Origin: a virus
Strand: one strand, 5' to 3'
Length of the DNA stretch: 64,000 nt
Virus record (IMG/VR): IMGVR_UViG_3300030339_000026
Span: 1-64,000 of that record
Every line of letters starts with the position of its first letter. The stretch's first letter is position 1. Shown in pieces: positions 1 to 11,566 of the stretch. The notes under the pieces are model-generated. The model worked only from the letters and a program-made list of their open reading frames with translations, was not told where the DNA came from and made no database searches. A program made the position numbers and the translations under genes.

Positions 1-2578
1 CTGCTGAACCGAATGTTCTAGTAGGTAGTGGAGTATAACCTAAAGCAGTAGTAACCATTCCTGAGTTGATACCAGTTATCCATCCACCGTAGTTACCAAG
101 ATTATTATTAAATTGACTGAGATTAGTTGGAAAATCACTAACCTGCGACTTAGTAATGCTTATGCCAGTAGATTTATTCCATGCAATAAATATAGGGTCA
201 GTTTCAGTAAAACTAGATAAATAGTTATGTGTATGAGTAGTTATTAGTCCAGTAAGAACTCCTTCAACTTGGGATTTAGTTATACTAGAAATATAACCAC
301 TAGGATTTGTAGAATTATAGGGAGTGTATCCTAATGCTGTAGTAACTTGAGTTCCAGTTATACCAGTAAGATATCCATATCCAGTCCAAGGAGTACCAGT
401 AACAAATGAACCATAATTACCTAAATCATTAGTAAATTGAGATAATAATGTAGGTTTAGAAGTTATTTCTGAATAAGCGTAGCTTGGTTTTGTAGAAGCT
501 TTAGCTCATGAATAAACATCACTAGCTGGTAAAGTTGTAGGATAATCTGGTAAACCATATCCACTAGTTGTGGTAGGATGGCTACCTGAGTATCAATATC
601 CAACTGATGTTCATGGAGTTCCAGAAACATATGATGTATTATCATAAGTAATAGAAGTTCCAGACATTCTAACTAGACCAGTACCATTTAATTGAGCTTG
701 AGCTCCAATATCTAATAAAGTTAATCCATGTGGATTACCGCTATTTATTTGTGAATGATCATAAGCAATTTTTCCACGATCTCCTCTATATGCTGTTGCT
801 GAAGTTTCTCCTAAAGCTAAAGATGAGCTGATAATAGCATAAGTAGTTCCACCTCATCTATAAGTTAAATTAGTGGTTGTGTCTATGTATATCTTACCAG
901 ATTCTCCAACTGTAGGAAATAAACTTATAGAAGTATATTCTAATACATCATCTACATAAGATGGTAATTGTGAATTTTTTACAAAGCCATTTGAATCAAG
1001 TTCTGCCAATCCATTATTAGCTCCTTTTAATGATACATCTAATTTTAAATCTAATGCACTTTGTGTAGCAGTAGATATTGGTTTCAATAAATCTGATGTA
1101 TTATCTACATTATCTAAACCTACAGCAGCCTTATTTAAAGGTTGGAATGTTTTATCACCTCTTCAGTAATCAGTAATTAATCCTGATGTTATATTAGGTT
1201 CTTTAGTATTTAAAGCTAATTGAGTTAAGATTGATATAGGTTTGTCTATATCTCTAGTATTATCTACTTGACTTAATCCAATTTGTGCTTTAGTTGTAAA
1301 GTGAGGATTATTTGTATTAGTAATGTGAGCTTGTATATTAGCATTAGCTGGTTCTTTAGTAGCTAATTTAATATTGTTATTAGCAATAGTTTCATAAGGT
1401 GTTAAATCTTGATCATCACTATGAGCTACGTGTATTTTAGCAATATCTACATTTAATACTAAAGAATATCCAGGAATTTTTACAACTAATCCAGATAGAT
1501 CTTGATCATCACTATGTGGTGCATGTAAATTTGTCTTTTCTGAATCAGTTACATAATTATCATCAGTTCCTTTTTTAGGTTCTGCATAATTTTGAACATA
1601 AGTTTCAGTTGCTAATCCTGTTATACTTGGAATATTAGGTTTATTTAATATTAAAGTATCTCCACTAGTTGCATTTCAATCAGCATTTACATTTGCTTCT
1701 GCTCCAGTTTGAATTCCATCTAATTTATTTTTATATGTATTAGTAAAATCATTAGTAGATAATCCTTTTCCAGTTTCTTTTGGTTGTAATACTGATAAAT
1801 CTTGATCTCCAGTATTCTTACCACTTACTAAATCTAATGCTGCTTTATTACTATGTAAATGTGTTTCTAAGAACGCGGAATCATAAGCAGCTTTTAATTC
1901 ATCTGTTAAATCATTAGTACTTAATCCTTTTCCGAGAATTTTATCAACTTTAGTTCCTAATGCTGCATATAATCCTTCTACTTCTCCAGTAGATAATGGA
2001 GCATTTAAATATAAATGAATCAAAGCATTAGTAATCGTTTTAACTAATATTGCAAAATCATCTTGCATATAATAATTTGGGTCACTATTAAATCTCATCA
2101 TTACTTCTGATAAGTATTGTAATAATTCAAACAAACTATTAATTTGAGGAAGTAATGTTGGATCGGATGGAAATAAACTTCCAGATCCTGGTGTGATACT
2201 TGGGATTGCATTTACAGATTCATATGATCCTAATACATCATTATTACTTGGTGAATTAGTATTCAATGATAAATCTGTAGGAACTGCATTATCGTATACC
2301 GGAATATCAGTATTTAATAACATCCCATTATTTTGTATAGTAGGTGTTACTACTATTTCATTTGAAAGATTATTGAATTCTGTTGTATTCAAATCTAATA
2401 ATGATGGATTATTCTGAGATTCATGTTGAATGAATTCAGAATTTAATAAAGTAACAGTTAAAGTAGTTGATATAATATCGCTATCTTTAACTGTTACTTC
2501 ATCTGGTACATCAGTTACTATTAAATTATCTACTGTAGGAATTACAATATCTGTTAATAGTATATTGCTTTGTATCAT
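1..2578 (-). CDS. Tail fibre/collar-like protein, TGA=Trp (C-terminus off window)
   Basis: Starts MIQSNILLTD at 2578 and stays open to the window edge if TGA is Trp (no TAA or TAG in frame, about 859 codons). It carries repeated low-complexity tail modules. NADWNATSGD at about 1676 is the classical phage tail motif with its W encoded by TGA. Further left are TYRWGGTTYA, ALGETSATAYRGDRGK, NPHGLTLLDIG and YSWAKASTKPSYAYSEI, all typical of gut Bacteroides phage tail proteins. TGA and TGG are both used for Trp. Probably a receptor-binding or baseplate-attached fibre. The first gene in the window of the late minus-strand cluster, 22 nt downstream of the FISUMP gene. Confidence 0.88.
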
Positions 2579-2600
2579 TTATTTATTTTAAAATATATAA

Positions 2601-4058
2601 TTATTTTGGAATATATCTACAAGTTATATGTGACCCTGGGGTATCAATTAAATATATTGTATTTGCATCAAAATAAGAAACAACGTATGATACACCCGAA
2701 TCTTCGTAAACCTGTAAGTTAAATATATCTTTTGGTTCTTTAGATAAAACGAATTCAGTATTAACAGAATCTGTAGCACCAGTTGGAGTTTCTTGTATTA
2801 TATTTTTAGGTGGAATATATTCACTTATAATATCCCATTTATTACTAATTCTATTAGTTATTAATGTTATAGAACTATTAGGTGGAATTTGATAAGGTAC
2901 TCCATGTCCTAAATTTTCAATTTGCGCATCAAGATCTAAAACCAGTATATTACTAACATTTGTAGAATTTTCATTCTTAAATATTAATTGTTTTCCGTCA
3001 ACAACATCATTTATTACTGGTAATCATAAGTTAATATTTGTACCATTTGTTATTATTATGTCATAAGTATTTAAAACATCAAAAACACCAGCTTCAGTAA
3101 AGTTAATAATTACAGGATTTTTTATTGGCAACCCATCTATAATATCTGCATTAATTCTTTTATTATCTTTTGGTTTAATATGAATAGGATCTTCTCCATT
3201 TATAAGATTATAAACAGTATTTTCATCATTATTGTACGCAGCTACAGCCCCTTCTGTACCACTAAAATCAGAACCAATTAAATCACCATTTTGATAATGG
3301 GTTGTAGCTAAATTCTGTTGTAATCAAACTTGATTACCAATAGTTACTGAATGATAAGTAATTCCATCAATTACAATACTACCTTCATTAATTGAATTAT
3401 CTTTAATAAGTCTAATTGATCTTCCAGTTTCTTTTATACTTGGAACACTTAATAAAACATATGCATTATCATTACTAATATCAATTAGTTTACCTTCTGA
3501 ATTACTATATTCATCATAAGCTCAAAAACCCAAATGTCTATTTATTAAATAAAATGAACCATCTGTATCTCTTACTCCTGAACCTCTAGCATTAAAATTA
3601 ACACTATTAGAAGCATCTACATTTGGACTTTCTCAATAAGTATTTCCTGTTTCTTTTAATTTTCCACCTGAAACATCATCTCCACCTAAAAAATTACTTA
3701 ATGTTTGAAAATCAGATAAAGTTGGAATATGTCAACCACTAGGTGCTATACTTCTAGAATCTATTACAATATATCAATTATAAAGTCTTCCATATTTAAC
3801 ATCTTGGACTAACATTGTAGATTGTTCTCATTTACTTGTATCTCCACCACTACCATATTCTTTAACTATTAAATCAACATCTTCTAACCCGTTTCTAAAT
3901 CAATATTCAACTCCGTTAATATTTAAAGTTAATTTATCATGTCTATATGGACGAGGTACATTAATTAACCCCTCTTCAATTGTTTCTCAAGGACCGTATC
4001 TATCATCAATAGATTTTGGTGCTCGTATTTGTAAGTTATCATTAAAATCTATTGCCAT
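2601..4058 (-). CDS. FISUMP-domain tail/appendage protein, TGA=Trp
   Basis: 485 aa from MAIDFNDNLQ, ending in TAA. Residues about 90-190 match the Fibrobacter succinogenes major paralogous (FISUMP) domain: YGRLYNWYIV, IAPSGWHIPT, LGGDDVSGGKLKETG and a following YWESPN block. A second partial copy (GITYHSVTIGNQVWLQQNL) follows in the middle. Of ten Trp positions that I counted, nine are TGA and one is TGG. The C-terminal half looks beta-rich and resembles phage tail-appendage ends. FISUMP domains are found in surface proteins of Bacteroidota; their function is unknown, and adhesion is an inference. Start lies 2 nt from the stop of the upstream gene. Confidence 0.85.
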
Positions 4059-4059
4059 A

Positions 4060-4809
4060 TTATGCAGGTATTTGTCCAAGTGATTCTGCTACATATAATG
4101 AAGCTACTTGTGTTGAATAATTAGTCATATATATTTTATAACTTTTATCTAATAGTGTTTCTGGAATTCTAATTGTCATTATAGTTTCAGTATCAAATAG
4201 ATTTCTTGTTCCACCTATATCTCCACTATTTTGATTATCAACATATCATATTGCTTTAGATTGAATATCTGATGGAATTGCAAACCATAAATAATCTGTA
4301 TTATTAGAGTTGTAAGGAATGTTTAATGCTTCACTTGGATCTCCATAAACCATAGTTCCAGAATTAATCAATGATTGATTTTTACTTGGTTTAGTATTAC
4401 TTACAACTTTACCTCAGAAATATGGAGGTGTATAAGGTTCTGGAATAATACCACTAGGATCATCAACTGTAATTACATCTACATTATCGTATACACGTTG
4501 TCATGTATAAATAGTTTGTGGTGTATTTACATTTTTATAGAATTCATTAGTTCTTTGCATTTCTTCTATAATCTTAGGATTGTTTCTAATTATATCTTTT
4601 CTAAATTTCTTTAGTTTTACTTGTACTGTTGAAGGTTCTCCTGATCAACTTGCTCAATCAAATACTTCATCGACTACAATTAAAGCCATTATGTCATTTG
4701 ATAATTTTTTATCATCTATAGCTAAATATTCAAGATTTCTCAAATATTTAACTGTAGTTGATACTATTGATTGTTTAACTTCTTCCATTTTATTTACAAT
4801 TACAATCAT
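4060..4809 (-). CDS. Structural (tail/connector) protein, TGA=Trp
   Basis: 249 aa starting MIVIVNKMEE and ending ESLGQIPA-TAA. Contains TGA-encoded Trp at FDWASWSGEP, YTWQRVY, YFWGKVV and AIWYVDN, and one TGG at DYLWFAI. The C-terminal half (from about residue 150) looks beta-rich and immunoglobulin-like, as in virion proteins. I do not recognise the family. Its start overlaps the end of the upstream gene by 20 nt, which fits translational coupling in the late cluster. A role at the neck or tail is inferred from position between holin/portal and tail fibre. Confidence 0.78.
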
Positions 4810-5401
4810 TCAATACTCTTGAATTATCACTTCTTAGTCAAGGTGATCAAGAGATAAATTGTTTCTTTATAATATCATAAAACATTTCAGCATCATCAAA
4901 TCGTTCAAGTCTCATGGCTTCTAAATGAGCATATAAGAACATATAATTTCTGATTAATGTTTGATAATCATTTGTTGTAATACATCTTGCATCTAAATTA
5001 AGTAAGTAATCTTTTAAAAGAATATATACTTTATTTACATCTGATGTTACTCCAATAACATCTGGTATAAGTGGTACTGGTAATGTTGGATTACCTGGTG
5101 TAGGTTCAATTCACTCTACTCCAAATTGCACATAAAATAATGTACTTGCCAAATTACCATCAACACCAGGTTCAATTTGAAATCCACTTAAAGCCTCAGT
5201 AGATATTCTCATAATTTCTTTTGTAGAAGTTCTTTGTAATAGATGTGATACATCTCTTCAAAGATCATCTGTACTATTTATTGGTATAGCATCATATTTC
5301 TTAATAAATAGTTTATTAAATAAATAATTTGTTGGACACTCTACACTAAATTCTAGATATTTACTATCTGGTGAAATTCTTAGTAAGTTTATTTGAATCA
5401 T
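4790..5401 (-). CDS. Structural (neck/tail) protein, TGA=Trp
   Basis: 203 aa, MIQINLLRIS to the TAA after NDCNCK. Four TGA codons fall at DDLWRDV, GVEWIEP and ISWSPWLRS, so the standard code would cut it into fragments. It has an N-terminal beta-strand segment, a proline-rich linker (PTPGNPTLPVPLIP) and a helical C-terminal half. Lies immediately after the holin-like gene and just before the next structural gene. Family unknown to me; probably a head-tail connector or tail component by gene order. Confidence 0.78.
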
Positions 5402-5406
5402 GATTA

Positions 5407-5637
5407 TTAGTCTTGTTTAGTTATTTTAGAAGTTAATCCCATTGCACCACATGCTACTAACACGTATCCACAAACCTTAAAAATAATTGGAGCAACTCCA
5501 TATTGTTGTAAATCTATAACTCCATTCATAACTAATATACCGAAGGCTGCACCTCCGAGTATAATAGATATATTAGTTATTTTTTTAAATATTGCTGGAC
5601 TTTCTGTGGTCCATCTTTGTTTTAGTTCTTTAAACAT
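5407..5637 (-). CDS. Holin-like small membrane protein
   Basis: 76 aa from MFKELKQRWT. This start lies after the portal stop; two upstream ATGs (5667, 5685) would overlap the portal gene. N-terminal basic/amphipathic stretch, then two hydrophobic segments (about residues 20-42 and 48-68) separated by a short turn, and a charged C-terminus (TSKITKQD). The MFKELKQRW start followed by two membrane spans is the pattern of small holin-like proteins in Bacteroides phages. Likely makes the lysis pore, but a virion role cannot be excluded because it sits between portal and tail genes. Confidence 0.65.
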   Translation of the reverse strand: MFKELKQRWTTESPAIFKKITNISIILGGAAFGILVMNGVIDLQQYGVAPIIFKVCGYVLVACGAMGLTSKITKQD

Positions 5638-5647
5638 ATAAATAAGT

Positions 5648-7843
5648 TTAGCTGTTTCTAACTTCATCATTACGATGATTAGCATCTAATAATTGTGCTC
5701 CTTCAAGTTTGATTCTTGTTTTATCGTCTTCCAATTTAGCAGCATTATATTCTGATAAATTTTTAGCTTCATACCATCCAAGTTCTTTATCGAATGATAA
5801 TCTTTCTCTATCCATCTCCATTTTCTCTTGATTGTTTTTACCAACCTGAGCTTGTAGTTTTGAATTTTCTTGTTGAAGTTGTTTTAATTGTTGTTGTAAT
5901 TGTTCGGATTGTTGTTGTAATTGTCCAAGTTGATCATTTTCTTTTTTCTTCTTAGCTAATGATAACTTAACATCTTCTTTCATTTTAGTTAAACCTTTCG
6001 ATGTAATAATTTCAATTAATGTTTCTGGATCAACCAATCCTCCTTTTACTAATTCCATTCCTAATTGTTTGATAGTTTCTTGTTCTTTCATAATTTCAGA
6101 ACTATCACCAATATGAATATCATAATCAGTTGTTGTATAATGTTCAGGTAATGCTGTAAATATTTTATTTAATCTATCACCTAATATAAGTGACCCACTC
6201 ATTCCTTTCTTATAAACAATTTTAGCAAGATTAAGAATATCAATTAAGATTTCTCTTGTTATTAAGTCCATAATTTGATAGTATTGTTTAGTAATATAAG
6301 AAGAATTTCTTACACCTACTGCAACATTTGTTACAGCATCTCGTTGTTCTATTCCACCTAATTTTTCTTTAAATACACCTGTAATCATTGAACAAGTATC
6401 TTCAATTCTTTGAATCGCTAAATCAAAAGCTTGTATAGTATTAAATTTTAATGTATCATCAAATCCATTCATAGCAGTATTAAGCATTTGACCTTCTTGT
6501 GAAGAATCGTATAATTTCATACCAGCTTTACCATAAGCTTTAAATTTCATTAATCTTTCAGCTAAATCTGCACCTAATACTTTAGGTAAGTGAGCTATAT
6601 CAATTAAATCTCCCGCAGTACCTGATTCAGATATTACGTTATCTCTCATAAAATTAATCAAGTCATATTTGTCTTGCAAATTCGCTGTCTTTAATACTAG
6701 AGAGAAAGGATCGCCATTTCTATCAGAATAGAACATACCATTTACTGTTAATGTACAATGTGTTTTATCATCTACACTTCTAACTACATCCTCACATTTA
6801 CCTGTAGTAATATAAATATTAGTAGCTATACGTACACCTTCATAACGATTAGTAATATATTTGTCATCTTCTTTTTCAGTCTTTAATCATTCAACTTCAT
6901 ATACTGGAAAAGTTCTAAAATATTTAGAAGTACTTCTTTCATAAGGTAATAGAGGAGTTATTTCAAATCCCCCAAGTATACCATCTGACATTGTATTTCC
7001 TGTAACTGAATCATAACTTCTAAGATAAGTTGTTGCTGATCCATCATTAGCAAAATCTTGTAATGTATCTAATGATTCTAAATCATCAGGTTTTAATGAA
7101 TCTCCATACTTTGCAAGTATTTGATCCTTAGTTAAATAATCTCTAATTACAGAACGTGCCGAATCTTTAAGATAAGGTGATTCTGGATTTCTATCAATGA
7201 ATGTATTTATTGGATTTAATACTCTAAGTTTTACATTTGATTTACTAACTGATGGACATACTTTATAATAAGCTGTCGCACTAACTAATAAATCTGTTAG
7301 TAATATTTTTCTTTGATTTTCAAAATCAATTATTCGAGATTGCATTGTTCAATCAACTATATTTTGTCCTGCTATTTCATAGTTAGACATAAAATTTCTA
7401 TCGAGTGATTCATGTAATTCTTGAAGTTCTAATTCAATTTGTTTATCAGGAGCATCTGATCCTATTGTAGAACTATATACAGCATTCTTTAAATGCTTAT
7501 TTAATTCTTTAGCAATGTTATCATGTATGTGTAATTGTTTATCTCTATCAATATTTGATAATGTTGTATGGTCTTTACAAGAAATTTTAGGAAGAACTGG
7601 CGTTGATAAGTATTCACCAATTAAAACATCTACGTGTTTTCTAACTAATGGTACAAATTCAATTGATGTAGGAGTACCTATCCCATAATTTTCTTCTAAA
7701 TGTCTGAATTGTTCAGGGTCTCTTTTACCATGATAATAGTTATAGGCTTTAATGATTTGGGTTTTTTCATAAACCAATTCATTAATAGCTCTATCTATAT
7801 TATCCATTATATCTTTTTCTTTATCGTCAATTTGTTTATCCAT
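5648..7843 (-). CDS. Portal protein, TGA=Trp
   Basis: 731 aa starting MDKQIDDKEKD. Read with the standard code it falls into three pieces, joined by TGA-encoded Trp at IVDWTMQSR and YEVEWLKTEK. Portal-type features are the N-terminal YHGKRDPEQF region, the segment IEFVPLVRKHVDVLIGEY that is usual in Bacteroides-phage portals, the central stem/crown helices including GGIEQRDAVTNVAVGVRNSS, and a long C-terminal glutamine-rich coiled coil (about residues 620-690). Adjacent to the terminase as expected. Forms the dodecameric DNA-entry ring of the head. Confidence 0.85.
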
Positions 7844-7845
7844 TT

Positions 7846-8118
7846 TTATTCTTCTCTTGTTTCAGAGTTTCTATATACTTTATATACTTCTTGTCTAACA
7901 TAATTTCTAACTCTTAATTCTGTGTATACATAATTTAAGAATTCTTCGTCAGTTTCACAGTCTATAGCAAATGAGGTTTGCACCATGTAACTTGGAATAC
8001 CTAAAACACACTTATAACCAGGATTGAGTTTATCAACTCTTATTAATCCTGTATAGTCAGCTTTATATCAGCTCTTTATATAATCACGAATCGCTTGCGC
8101 TAATTCTAGCTCGTCCAT
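7846..8118 (-). CDS. Small protein between terminase and portal, TGA=Trp
   Basis: 90 aa, MDELELAQAIRDYIKSW with W encoded by TGA, ending NSETREE-TAA. Its start overlaps the end of the terminase gene by 55 nt in another frame and it ends 2 nt before the portal start, so it is inside the packaging operon. Mixed alpha/beta, no motif that I recognise. Its place suggests a packaging or connector accessory. Confidence 0.68.
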
Positions 8119-10171
8119 CTCTATTGTCTTTTGCTGGTATTATACCATGATGTTTATAACCTTTATTATCTGTTCACCAACCTATGTTTTGGAATCCTTT
8201 ACCTTCTACTTCTTTTGCTTCAGGACGTTTAACTGACATTTCTTCATCACCAAGTTCACACATTCCCATTGCAGCTACGATATCAAAGTCTTTCTTTCCT
8301 TCATCCGTATAATCTAATAATTGATCAACCATATCTTTAAACGCCATTGTACGGGAGTAATCCAAAATGTAATCATATATTAATTCACGATAATGTAGAA
8401 TAACTTTAACTGTTGCAGGAGTTCCATACATTTGACTATTACCTTTAGATACATCAGGCATTGTAGACCTTGGTCTTTTCATTAATAGATGTAAATATTT
8501 TTTATCTCTAAAATAAGTAATAATAGCTGTTCTTGTTGATTCTAATACAGCTTGACATCCATAATAAGTTAATAGTTTTGCTGCTGCATCGTAAGCTTCT
8601 CTAGGATCTTTAGGTCTGTCTTTATACATTGCTACATAAACAGGATCAGATTGTCCGAACACTCTTTTCTTTATAACAATACAAAATTCAGATCCTTTAC
8701 CATCAGCACTTGCTGAATCAGCAGTACCAATATCAATAGAGTCAATTCCACCTACGTATAAGTTTTTATAATCTGTCCCTAATTCGGACATTAAAGGATG
8801 TTCTATAATTTGGATTTTTCCATCTTGTGCATCCTCTCTTCATTTAACCCCATCTGCTCTATCATCTCCATCTCGTTTTCATACAAGATGTCCTGAATGT
8901 ATTGTAGGAGTTGATTTGTAAATTTCTATTTGTGCAAGTTGTTCTGCAAGTTCTTCTCTAGGAAATAAATTATCAGCATGTTGTATAAGAGCTTCTTCAA
9001 TAGTAAAACAATACTCTGACTTAAATTCTAGTAAATCCTTTGGACTATTAACTAATTTAATTCTTTCTTGTTCATACCAATCTTTAGCTTTTTCTAAATT
9101 ACATCATCCTCGTTTATCAACTAAATCATAAACAACTCTATAAGCTGGAATAAATAATCCACTTAATATGTATCTACCATCTCTAGTATAATTATGTTTA
9201 ACAGGTAAAATATTATATGCAGTTGGATCATTTGTCATTCTTTTAAGTCCTTCCATAGAACTAGCTTTAGATGATCCACCTGTACCAAATGCAATCTTTC
9301 TACCAACGCGTTTACCTCCAAGTACTGTTATTAATGCAGTACCTTTAACTCATTTTTTCATCAAAACAGGATCTGCTCCTGCTTCTTCGTAAATTAGAAT
9401 TTGTGTTCTATCACCCCTTAACTTATCGGGTTCATCACATACTAATCCTTCTACTTCTGACTTATGACTGTCTGGCGCTTCACCACCATCTTTATCTTTC
9501 TTAGATGCTCTTTTATGAGTCTTAGAATTTGCTACCATTCTAACCCTTTTGAAAGCTCCTTCTGTATTTTCATTTAATCAATCCATTTGAATCCATATCT
9601 TATCAAGTGTTGGTTTCAAATGCTTTTCTGAAAACGTAGAAACTACTGAACGAAAGTTAGGAATTGTTGTATATGGTCTAGTTATAAAACTAGAAGCCAT
9701 TTCCGAGAATCCGATACCACGACTTTTAAGTACTGAAGTATCTTTCTTTAATTTTTCACACATTTCCAAGTAATGGAAATATTCGTATTGAAAAACAAGA
9801 AACTCAGGAAATCCATAAGATTGATTAATTGTTTCTGAATCAGAAGATTTAAGGTTATAAAAATTAATGAAGAAATAATTATCTCCAGTTATACGATAAC
9901 CATTGACTTCATATCCTTCATTACATCTACGTATTCTTTCTTTCCATCAATCTCTATGAGTTTTAGAACCCATAGGTATAGATGATGGACTATATCTACC
10001 TGTTTTTAATTTGTTAATTGCATCTTCTCTAAATCAATCAGGATTAAAGTCTAATGCATCAACATCATTAATAGGGCGATATTTAGTCATAAAGAAAGAT
10101 TTATAACTATCGAAATATTCAATTTTATCATCTGGACCAAAATCTCATGTTATTCCATCAAGTATTTTCAT
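8063..10171 (-). CDS. terL: Terminase large subunit, TGA=Trp
   Basis: 702 aa from MKILDGIT-W(TGA). The standard code fragments it into many short frames; code 4 gives one gene of normal TerL length. Walker B-like ILIYEEAG, then GTALITVLGGKRVG and IAFGTGGSSKASSMEGL, are typical of Bacteroides-phage terminases. The C-terminal RNase H-like nuclease shows YVGGIDSIDIG, the ESTRTAI strand and KKDFDIVAAMG. TGA-Trp examples: NPDWFRED, RDWWKER (first W), KRGWCNL, MKKWVKG. The ATG overlaps the last codons of the upstream GIY-YIG gene. Cuts and pumps DNA into the head. If TGA at 8084 were a stop, the protein would be only 7 residues shorter. Confidence 0.92.
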
Positions 10172-10983
10172 ATAAAACCTCCCGCTGTTTTTCTTTTACC
10201 TTTAGCACATGCTGAAATATTAGCATGATTTATATTTAATTCTTTTTCTGCATCAGTTATACTAACAAATTCCTTAATAAAAATATTATCTTTTGAATAT
10301 TGTATTATAGAAATAGTATGAATTCCTTTAGTTGATTGTTTTCCTCTTTTGCTTTTTTCTGGAATTATATTATCTTTAGAATCAATATAAAATTTTCAAA
10401 TAAACCCACATGTTGTTAAATTCTTTCCTAAACAAACACTACCTATATTTTTAGCACTATAACCTAGTTCTCTTTCAATAATTGCAGCACTTTCTCAAGT
10501 TTTTATATATTTTCCAGTTTTATCATATTGATTAACTTTTTTTGAATAAGTTTTTTCAGAACTTCCAAATCTTGGATTTAATTCTCCTTTAAATTTTTCA
10601 GATTGATTCTTTTTCATATCATCAGTTCAACGATCTTTTTTCTTTTGAATTTGTTCTTCAGTTTCTTTTACTCCTAATCTATGTTGATTTCCACCACTAC
10701 ATATATTATATCCAGTTTTTACACAATCATATTTTGAAATATATTCAATTTCTAATTCATTCAATCTATCTTGTAATTCTGATTTTAATTCGAAATCTAT
10801 TACTTCTAATATACTATGTTCAAAATTATTAAAACCATATTTCTTAATAGCATTAAATAGTTTTTTCTGATTTTTACAATTATGAAATGTTTTATATTCA
10901 CTCAATCTTTTTTTCATGTTGACTGTTTGTCCAACATAACATTTACCACTTGGTGATATTAATTTATATATAAATCCTTTCAT
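10150..10983 (-). CDS. GIY-YIG homing endonuclease, TGA=Trp
   Basis: 277 aa. The N-terminal GIY-YIG nuclease starts MKGFIYKLISPSGKCYVGQT (GIY-YIG variant IYK..CYVGQT) and has conserved EYISKYDC and GYNICSGG. Downstream are NUMOD-type DNA-binding repeats, each ending in a GFIWK motif (TTCGFIWKF and TAGGFIWKYL) with W encoded by TGA. Four in-frame TGA codons in all. Inserted between the 191-aa structural gene and terL with only a few bases of spacing, so it sits inside the packaging operon like a free-standing homing gene. It also shows that this mobile gene has adapted to the recoded phage. Confidence 0.9.
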
Positions 10984-10985
10984 AA

Positions 10986-11561
10986 TTAATCGAATAATCC
11001 AATTTCAGTATTACCTCTTACGTTACTTTCAATTTCTAATCCTTTCTTAACTTGAACTTGTAATTCACGTAAAGTAGATATTAAATCTTTACAGCCTTTA
11101 ATCTCAGCAATTAAGTCTTTACTTTTAAAGATTGGTTTTCCCGTAATAGGATCTCTTTCTTGTAAATCTACATTACTTAAATAAAATATTTGATTATCAA
11201 CAGCATTCATTGCCGCCTTTAATAATTTTATGTCTAATGATGAATTTTGGATTTCATCATATTTTTGACACGCCATTCTAAATTTAGGATCGTCAAACTC
11301 TTCGTCTGACAATCCTGAATCTTTCATAGCCTCTGCATGTTTATCTTGTTCTGTATATTGAAAATAAGGACTTTCTCAATCAAAGAACAGATATATAAAT
11401 TTAAATTCTTTAAATGCTCTCAACCGTTTTTTACCCGTTTTGTCGGCACTACTTTTATTTCTATTATCTTCTAACAAAGCTTCAAATTCCTTTATTAAAA
11501 GTATACTTGTGTCTTCGAGAGATACATTTCCATTTACATTATCATATACAAAAAATTTCAT
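10986..11561 (-). CDS. Late structural/packaging protein, TGA=Trp
   Basis: 191 aa, MKFFVYDNVNGNVSLED. A TGA codon at 11376 encodes Trp in LFFDWESPYFQYTEQ; the downstream half (EIKGCKDLISTLRELQVQVK) is helical. Immediately upstream of the GIY-YIG and terminase genes. I recognise it only as a protein type found next to terminase in Bacteroides phages; a small-terminase or head-assembly role is possible by position but is not shown by any motif. Confidence 0.72.
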
Positions 11562-11566
11562 AATTT

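Noticed and set aside
463-645. 60-aa minus-strand frame inside the tail fibre
   Set aside because: Out of frame with the tail gene, whose code-4 reading through this stretch gives clear tail motifs (YSWAKASTKPSY).
4375-4822. Plus-strand frames in the tail genes
   Set aside because: Antisense shadows of the TGA=Trp structural genes.
8063-10171. Many separate short frames across the terminase under the standard code
   Set aside because: They share one frame and are joined only by TGA; with TGA as Trp they form one gene of normal TerL length.
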